Origin: Thermoprotei archaeon
GTDB lineage: Archaea > Thermoproteota > Thermoprotei > Thermofilales > B20-G17
Length of the DNA: 18,529 nt
Assembly (NCBI GenBank): GCA_003649515.1
Contig: QMSC01000004.1
Location: 1-18,529 of the forward strand
Direction of reading: 5' to 3'
Shown: piece by piece, positions 14,570 through 18,529 of the stretch
Numbering within the stretch: position 1 is the first letter of the stretch
How the letters are laid out: the number at the start of each line of letters is the position of its first letter
The notes under the pieces: generated by a model
Databases searched by the model: none
Seen by the model: only the letters and a program-made list of their open reading frames with translations
Told to the model about the DNA's origin: nothing
Translations under genes and position numbers: made by a program

Positions 14570-14586
14570 GTGCGACTTAGTCGCAC
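14570..14586. promoter_or_regulatory. Perfect palindrome in the divergent control region
   Basis: GTGCGACTTAGTCGCAC: 8-bp perfect arms around one base. It lies between the two divergent promoters, about 30 bp from each TATA box, where a dimeric regulator could act on both genes. It contains the same AGTCG core as the inverted repeat at 14498-14517. Confidence 0.55.
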
Positions 14587-14614
14587 TTGCGTAAATTGAA
14601 ACTCTTTCCGAAAA

Positions 14615-14654
14615 GTATTAAATCCCTTAGATGATTAATTAGCTGAAAAGGAGG
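14615..14654 (+). promoter_or_regulatory. TATA box and strong ribosome binding site of the second TIM-barrel gene
   Basis: TATTAAAT at 14616-14623 would give a transcript starting near 14645. AAAGGAGGTT follows, with GGAGG at 14650-14654 and 8 nt spacing to ATG 14663. This is the best ribosome binding site in the window and fixes the original start of the interrupted gene. Confidence 0.65.
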
Positions 14655-14662
14655 TTACTAGA

Positions 14663-15490
14663 ATGTTGTTAGGATTTCTCACAGGAGGTCAAATAGGCTC
14701 CCTCGAGGAGACGCTAAAGTGGGCTAAGGAAAATGGCTTTCAATCAATATCTATAACGTTGCCTCTAAGTTAAAAGTTCCTGGACTTGGACGAAATTATA
14801 AGGAGCCCTAAAGTAGTAAAGGATCTCGTAGATAAATACGGCATTATAATATCCGCCCTAGGATTTTACGGTAATCCAATACATAATGACCCAAGTGAGC
14901 GCAAGAAACATAAGGAGCACTTTCTCAAGGTTTTGGAAGCAACTTATAAGCTTGAGCTACCAGTAATGACAGGCTGGGTAGGTAAGTATCAGGGAAGCAT
15001 TGAGGACAATATTAGGGAGATAGAAAAGGAGTGGCCTGAGATAATTAAGAAGGCAGAGAATTATGGCGTAAAAATAGCTATAGAGAACTGTCCCGGAAAC
15101 ATAATGTATCGGCCAGACATATGGGAGAAAGTTTTCGAATTGCTTGGCTCAAAGTATATAGGGCTCGAGTTTGATCCCAGCCACCTAATATGCCAGTTCA
15201 TAGATGCGAACTCAGTAGCCAATAGATTCGGTGACAGGATATATCACATACACGCTAAAGATGCAGAAATAGACTGGGAGAAAGTAAGTCAGCTAGGCAT
15301 AACTGCTACTAGATGGTGTCCGCACAGGCTTCCCGGATTCGGCGATTTCGACTGGGCAAAGTTCTTTACCATATTGAAGAAGCACGGTTACGACTACGCT
15401 GTCAGCATCGAGCACGAAGATCCCTACTTTAAGGACTATAAAGAAGGCTTGCTGCTCGCGAAGAAGTTCCTACAACAGTTCTTCCCCTGA
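14663..15490 (+). pseudogene. Sugar isomerase/epimerase-like TIM-barrel gene interrupted by one in-frame TAA (copy 2)
   Basis: ATG 14663 with an ideal ribosome binding site opens a frame whose first 36 codons encode MLLGFLTGGQIGS and helix ETLKWAKENGF, the first strand and helix of the barrel, then SISITLPLS. Codon 37 is TAA (14771-14773). The same frame continues KFLDLDEIIRSP for 238 more codons to TGA 15488-15490. The rest is intact and has the superfamily metal-ligand positions: KIAIENCPGN (Glu), LEFDPSHL (Asp), HIHAKDAE (His) and VSIEHEDP (Glu). Without the stop the protein would be about 274 residues, normal length. A TTG at 14786 could restart translation but would omit the first strand. 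The frame is otherwise undamaged, so this is a recent mutation, a sequencing error or, less likely, functional recoding. It is divergent from an oxidoreductase that probably shares its pathway. Confidence 0.8.
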
Positions 15491-15519
15491 AGCCCAGTAA
15501 CGACTTGTGCCTAAAATCC

Positions 15520-15543
15520 TTGTTTATTTTAAGCTTATTTTTT
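15520..15543 (+). terminator. T-rich terminator-like tract between convergent genes
   Basis: Downstream of the TIM-barrel stop the plus strand has T runs (TGTTTATTTT then AAGCTTATTTTTT). This resembles the oligo-T terminators used by archaea and lies in the 51-bp gap before the oppositely oriented oxidoreductase gene. Confidence 0.4.
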
Positions 15544-17326
15544 ACCACGCCTGTCGATACACCTCGCTCAAGCCGAGTTTTTCTATCGTTTCCTGTAAGG
15601 GTACTCCTCTATCATCCCACCCTCGTAGCTTATAGTAGTGCGTAATGCAGTACTGAAGGTCCTCCAGGTTGATTTTGGCTCCTTTTGAAGGTCCAGAGGG
15701 TATAGCCTCCTCTAACCACCTTGGAGGAAGGAGCTCCTGGTCGCTAGTCAATTTTTCCCTTATATTGAACATGCGAACCGCTGTTTCAACCCTCTCAGCA
15801 ATAGCTGTCAAGTCCCTTTCCGCTACATCCTCCCATCCTGTGACATACTTTAACATTTCAACAACTTCTGAAGCGCCCACATTCAAATGAGGACATATTA
15901 CGAGTGAGTTTGAAATATTTAGTCTGTTCACCTCGTCTATAACGGCCTCTACTACACATTGCTCTTGAGGAGTTTCTTTGAAATGAAAATCGAGACAGCT
16001 GTAGACCACGTCCGTTACCGCATATCCTAGGGCATACTTCGCCCTCCCCCTAGGGTCTATACAAGAAGACTCAAGCCCTCCCACGTGAACTGCATACTTC
16101 AAGCTATTCTTTCCAACTATTTTTGCCGCCTTAACTAACCCTTCTGCTAGCACGGCTCCAAACCCCCTTCTTTCGGATAAGAAGTTCAGGAGCTTGTAGA
16201 AGACCTTGCAATCACCATATCTCAGTTCTAGCTCTCCCGTGAACTCCCTGCTTAGCAGGCCTCTCTCGTAAACCTCAGTGGCCCAGCCAATGATGTTTCC
16301 TGCGGATATCGCGTCTACACCATATTTCTCCGCTAGGAATAGGAGCTTCAAGAGATCTTCAGCCTGGAATAGCTCCAGGTTCAGGCCCAACATAGCCACT
16401 GCTTCCGGATGTAGCTTCACTTCCATGCCGTTTACTCGAGCAAAGCGAAAACACTCTACTGGGCATTCATCGCAACCCTTCCTGAAGGCGCTTAGCTTGC
16501 AAAGGTCACGAATAAGTCCTTCAGCGCCTTGATGATGAGTTAGCTGAAAGTTCTTTACTGAAGTTGCACCAATCCTGTTTAGATCTACTACTCTTTCAAG
16601 ACCCCCTATCTTCCTGATATCATCCTTCCGGTGAGTCAGAAATTTATAGTATTTTATTATTAATGTATTCTTTACGCGTTCAGGATAGGCTACCCTAATA
16701 GGCTTTGTACCGTAAATGGCTACGCCCTTCAGCTTCTTGGCCCCATAAACTGCTCCAATGCCGCCTCTACCAGCAGTAAAGTAAAGATCGTTCTTGATAG
16801 AGGCGAACCTAACCAGAAGCTCCCCTGCCGGGCCTATAACGCTTATGGCAGCTTCTTTTCGAGTTTCTTGGAGAAGCTTCTTGGAACATGAATAAGTATC
16901 CTTACCCCATAAGTGAATCGCCTTCCTGAACTCCACTTCTCCATCATCGATCCATAAATACACTGGAGTCTCGGACCTGCCTTTGATCAGTATTGCATCA
17001 AAACCCGACCTCTTGATCATCTGGGGAAACTTACCCCCACTACGGCTCCATGCAAATGATCCTGTTAGAGGAGACTTCGATGCCACGATCAACTGATTGC
17101 TGAAGGGCAGGACGCCAGTCAGCGGTCCAGTTGACAGCACTATAACGTTGTCTGGATCGAGAGCATCCAGTTTTAGAGGAAGATATTTCAGTAAAAGGTA
17201 GATGGCTAACCCCTTTCCACCCAGGAACTTCCTAAGCGTATCTTCCTTAAGCGAGATCGTGGAGATCTTTTCATGCGTTAAGTCTATGCTTAGAACCTTG
17301 CCAGTATAGCCGTACAATTTCAACAC
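15542..17326 (-). CDS. Aldehyde:ferredoxin oxidoreductase family tungstoenzyme
   Basis: 594 residues, typical for AOR. The N-terminus has the family start (LYGYTGKVLSIDLT, then FLGGKGLAIYLL). The tungsto-bispterin domain has LSTGPLTG (64-71), WSRSGGKFPQMIKRSGFDAI (93-112) and AGRGGIGAVYGAKKLKGVAI (185-204). The [4Fe-4S] ligands are Cys285, Cys288 and Cys292 in CDECPVEC, with Cys478 in LVICPHL as the fourth. Such enzymes oxidise aldehydes to acids with ferredoxin as acceptor in the anaerobic cytoplasm; the subfamily substrate is unknown. The start is GTG 17326, with TTG 17323 as an alternative, and no clear ribosome binding site. It follows the UroD-like gene by 83 bp on the same strand and faces the interrupted isomerase, so a role in sugar-derived aldehyde oxidation is possible. 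Confidence 0.93.
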   Translation of the reverse strand: MLKLYGYTGKVLSIDLTHEKISTISLKEDTLRKFLGGKGLAIYLLLKYLPLKLDALDPDNVIVLSTGPLTGVLPFSNQLIVASKSPLTGSFAWSRSGGKFPQMIKRSGFDAILIKGRSETPVYLWIDDGEVEFRKAIHLWGKDTYSCSKKLLQETRKEAAISVIGPAGELLVRFASIKNDLYFTAGRGGIGAVYGAKKLKGVAIYGTKPIRVAYPERVKNTLIIKYYKFLTHRKDDIRKIGGLERVVDLNRIGATSVKNFQLTHHQGAEGLIRDLCKLSAFRKGCDECPVECFRFARVNGMEVKLHPEAVAMLGLNLELFQAEDLLKLLFLAEKYGVDAISAGNIIGWATEVYERGLLSREFTGELELRYGDCKVFYKLLNFLSERRGFGAVLAEGLVKAAKIVGKNSLKYAVHVGGLESSCIDPRGRAKYALGYAVTDVVYSCLDFHFKETPQEQCVVEAVIDEVNRLNISNSLVICPHLNVGASEVVEMLKYVTGWEDVAERDLTAIAERVETAVRMFNIREKLTSDQELLPPRWLEEAIPSGPSKGAKINLEDLQYCITHYYKLRGWDDRGVPLQETIEKLGLSEVYRQAW

Positions 17327-17386
17327 AGCCGCTATCTAAAGAATTAAACTTGTTATTATTGTTTTACCATAGAGTTCCAATGCGTT

Positions 17387-17408
17387 TGCCCATCAAGGTG
17401 GCCGGGCA
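17387..17408. repeat. Weak hairpin between UroD-like and oxidoreductase genes
   Basis: TGCCC (17387-17391) pairs with GGGCA (17404-17408) across 12 nt, just past the UroD-like stop. On the minus strand no T tract follows directly, so an intrinsic terminator is not clear. Confidence 0.25.
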
Positions 17409-17409
17409 G

Positions 17410-18501
17410 CTAACTGTTCAAGCTTAAGTGTAGCTGTATGAATTCCTCTAAGGCGGAACAAAGAGACTGTATATTTTCAAGGGGGACATCGGGATACACG
17501 TCAGCAACGAGCATTAGTCCACCCTTCCTAGATCCCAGCGATAGTATAACTCTCCTTATATGCTCTCTTATGTCCTCCGGCCTGCTGAAGGGCAACAGGT
17601 ACTGCCTGTCGATATCCAGATCGATGCACACCCTCCCCTTACACTTGGCCCCTATATTCTCCAGCCCGTTAACCCTATCCTGAATGTTAAGTATCGTTAC
17701 TCCAGCTTCGATCAACTGATCCACGACCTCCATTACGTGACCATCTGTGTGAAGCCTTACGTGCACGCCCTTCTCCCGGACGAGACCGAAGATCCTCTTA
17801 TAGGAGGGATAGATGTACTTCCGGAACATGGTTGGGCTTATGGGCATTCTATCCTGTGTACCGAGATCGTCGCCGAAGCCTACAAGATCCACGTCAAGCT
17901 TTAAGATCCTTTTAACGAGCTCAACGTTGTACTCAGTCAGAATATCTATGAGCTTCCAAATTCGAGAATCCTCTCTCACAAAGTCCTTCAAGAGGTTCGC
18001 AAAACCCCTAAGGTAGTACAATCTCTGGAAGAAGAAGCCATGAGGTAGGCCTACTGCAACTAAATCGCCCCTTTCCTTAGCCCTCCTCACTTCCTCCTCA
18101 ATTAAATCCCAGCTTACCATTTGTCTCCCTTCCCTCGGTAGCCCTGCATCAGGGTCGGGAACCCTCAATTTTTCAAGCATGTCCCAGTCCTCAAGGGGGT
18201 GTTTAACAACTTGACCCTGCATTCCATCAATACAGAAATGCCAGACGCATCCCCACTCATCCACGAAAACGTTGCCTTTACGCCTAACACCGAAATCATC
18301 GAACTTCACGCTACCCCTTTTAAAGCCCGGAAATATTTTGGAGTGGCTTAAAACTATGTTCTCCAAACGCTCCCTATATTTACTCCAAGTAGCCATTGAA
18401 AAGCCTACTCTGCAGGGAATCCACCAAGGATTCTTAAACTCTGCAGCTCTAAGGAAGTTCTCCCTACGCTTACGTGGATCTAACCAGGGTTCAGAAACCA
18501 T
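17410..18501 (-). CDS. Uroporphyrinogen decarboxylase/MtaA-like protein
   Basis: 363 residues from ATG 18501. The same frame has no stop to the window edge and no further ATG/GTG/TTG in the 28 visible upstream bases, so a longer N-terminus outside the window cannot be excluded. The fold pattern is that of the UroD superfamily barrel: PRKRRENFLRAAEF near the start, GLPHGFFFQRLYYLRGFANLL in the middle, VDLVGFGDDLGTQ, ISPTMFRKYIYPSYKRIF, LHTDGHVMEVVDQLIEAG and LNIQD. In methyltransferases of this superfamily (MtaA, CmuA) the zinc site is His-x-Cys; here that place reads His-Thr-Asp, so it is neither a standard MtaA nor a clear haem-pathway HemE. Such UroD-like proteins are common in archaeal and bacterial sugar or one-carbon gene clusters, with function unknown. 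It lies 83 bp upstream of the AOR gene. Confidence 0.85.
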   Translation of the reverse strand: MVSEPWLDPRKRRENFLRAAEFKNPWWIPCRVGFSMATWSKYRERLENIVLSHSKIFPGFKRGSVKFDDFGVRRKGNVFVDEWGCVWHFCIDGMQGQVVKHPLEDWDMLEKLRVPDPDAGLPREGRQMVSWDLIEEEVRRAKERGDLVAVGLPHGFFFQRLYYLRGFANLLKDFVREDSRIWKLIDILTEYNVELVKRILKLDVDLVGFGDDLGTQDRMPISPTMFRKYIYPSYKRIFGLVREKGVHVRLHTDGHVMEVVDQLIEAGVTILNIQDRVNGLENIGAKCKGRVCIDLDIDRQYLLPFSRPEDIREHIRRVILSLGSRKGGLMLVADVYPDVPLENIQSLCSALEEFIQLHLSLNS

Positions 18502-18529
18502 TCTCCCGACCGCATGAATGAAATCTAGC

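Noticed and set aside
14771..14773. Readthrough of the stop as a non-standard amino acid
   Set aside because: The codon is TAA. Archaeal pyrrolysine uses TAG and selenocysteine uses TGA with a SECIS element, so neither known mechanism applies.
17560..17904. Plus-strand open frame of over 100 codons opposite the UroD-like gene
   Set aside because: It is antisense to a well-supported coding region and shows no recognisable domain.
1..18529. tRNA, rRNA, CRISPR array or insertion sequence
   Set aside because: I found no T-loop-like GGTTCRA signature with a matching acceptor stem, no regularly spaced direct repeats, and no transposase or integrase motifs.

Overview
This window most likely comes from a thermophilic archaeon, probably in the Thermoproteota/TACK range. 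The evidence is archaeal TATA boxes 22-30 nt upstream of starts, very short leaders, GTG and TTG starts, heavy use of AGG/AGA and ATA codons, and the gene families present. These include two eIF2B/ribose-1,5-bisphosphate isomerase homologues, an archaeal-type TldD/TldE pair, a class III ribonucleotide reductase, an aldehyde:ferredoxin oxidoreductase homologue and a dolichol-kinase-like CTP-dependent kinase. The lineage is inferred; there is no rRNA or other marker gene to fix it.

Layout, left to right. 1-585 is the 3' end of a plus-strand TIM-barrel, glycoside-hydrolase-like gene cut by the window edge. From about 600 to 8931 nearly everything is on the minus strand. In transcription order it is acylphosphatase, an autoprocessing P1-family (DmpA) aminopeptidase, a Gfo/Idh/MocA oxidoreductase, a phosphoribosyltransferase, the oxygen-sensitive ribonucleotide reductase nrdD, and the overlapping tldD-tldE pair. 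Several of these genes have their own TATA box, so this is a set of short units rather than one operon.

From 9050 to 12328 the plus strand carries a small basic protein, a sugar-isomerase-like TIM barrel, a possible very small ORF, and two overlapping eIF2B-superfamily genes. The first of these two has lost the isomerase catalytic Cys and Asp; the second keeps both. A dolichol-kinase-like membrane protein converges on them with a 6-bp overlap. 13016-13488 holds one doubtful short ORF and a set of hairpins without an assigned function.

From 13489 the window reads as a sugar or polyol catabolism block. A second Gfo/Idh/MocA oxidoreductase is divergent from a second TIM-barrel isomerase, and the control region between them carries two palindromes. 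The second isomerase has an excellent ribosome binding site but a single in-frame TAA at codon 37. Facing it are an aldehyde:ferredoxin oxidoreductase homologue and a UroD/MtaA-like protein, which are co-oriented. The UroD-like frame is still open at the right edge.

Points most worth a second look: the coupled catalytic/non-catalytic eIF2B-like pair; the clean nonsense codon in the isomerase; the nrdD reading frame, whose conserved N-terminal motif lies upstream of any usual start codon; and the palindromic operators near nrdD and in the 14.5-kb divergent promoter. I saw no tRNA, rRNA, CRISPR array, insertion sequence or recognisable phage gene.
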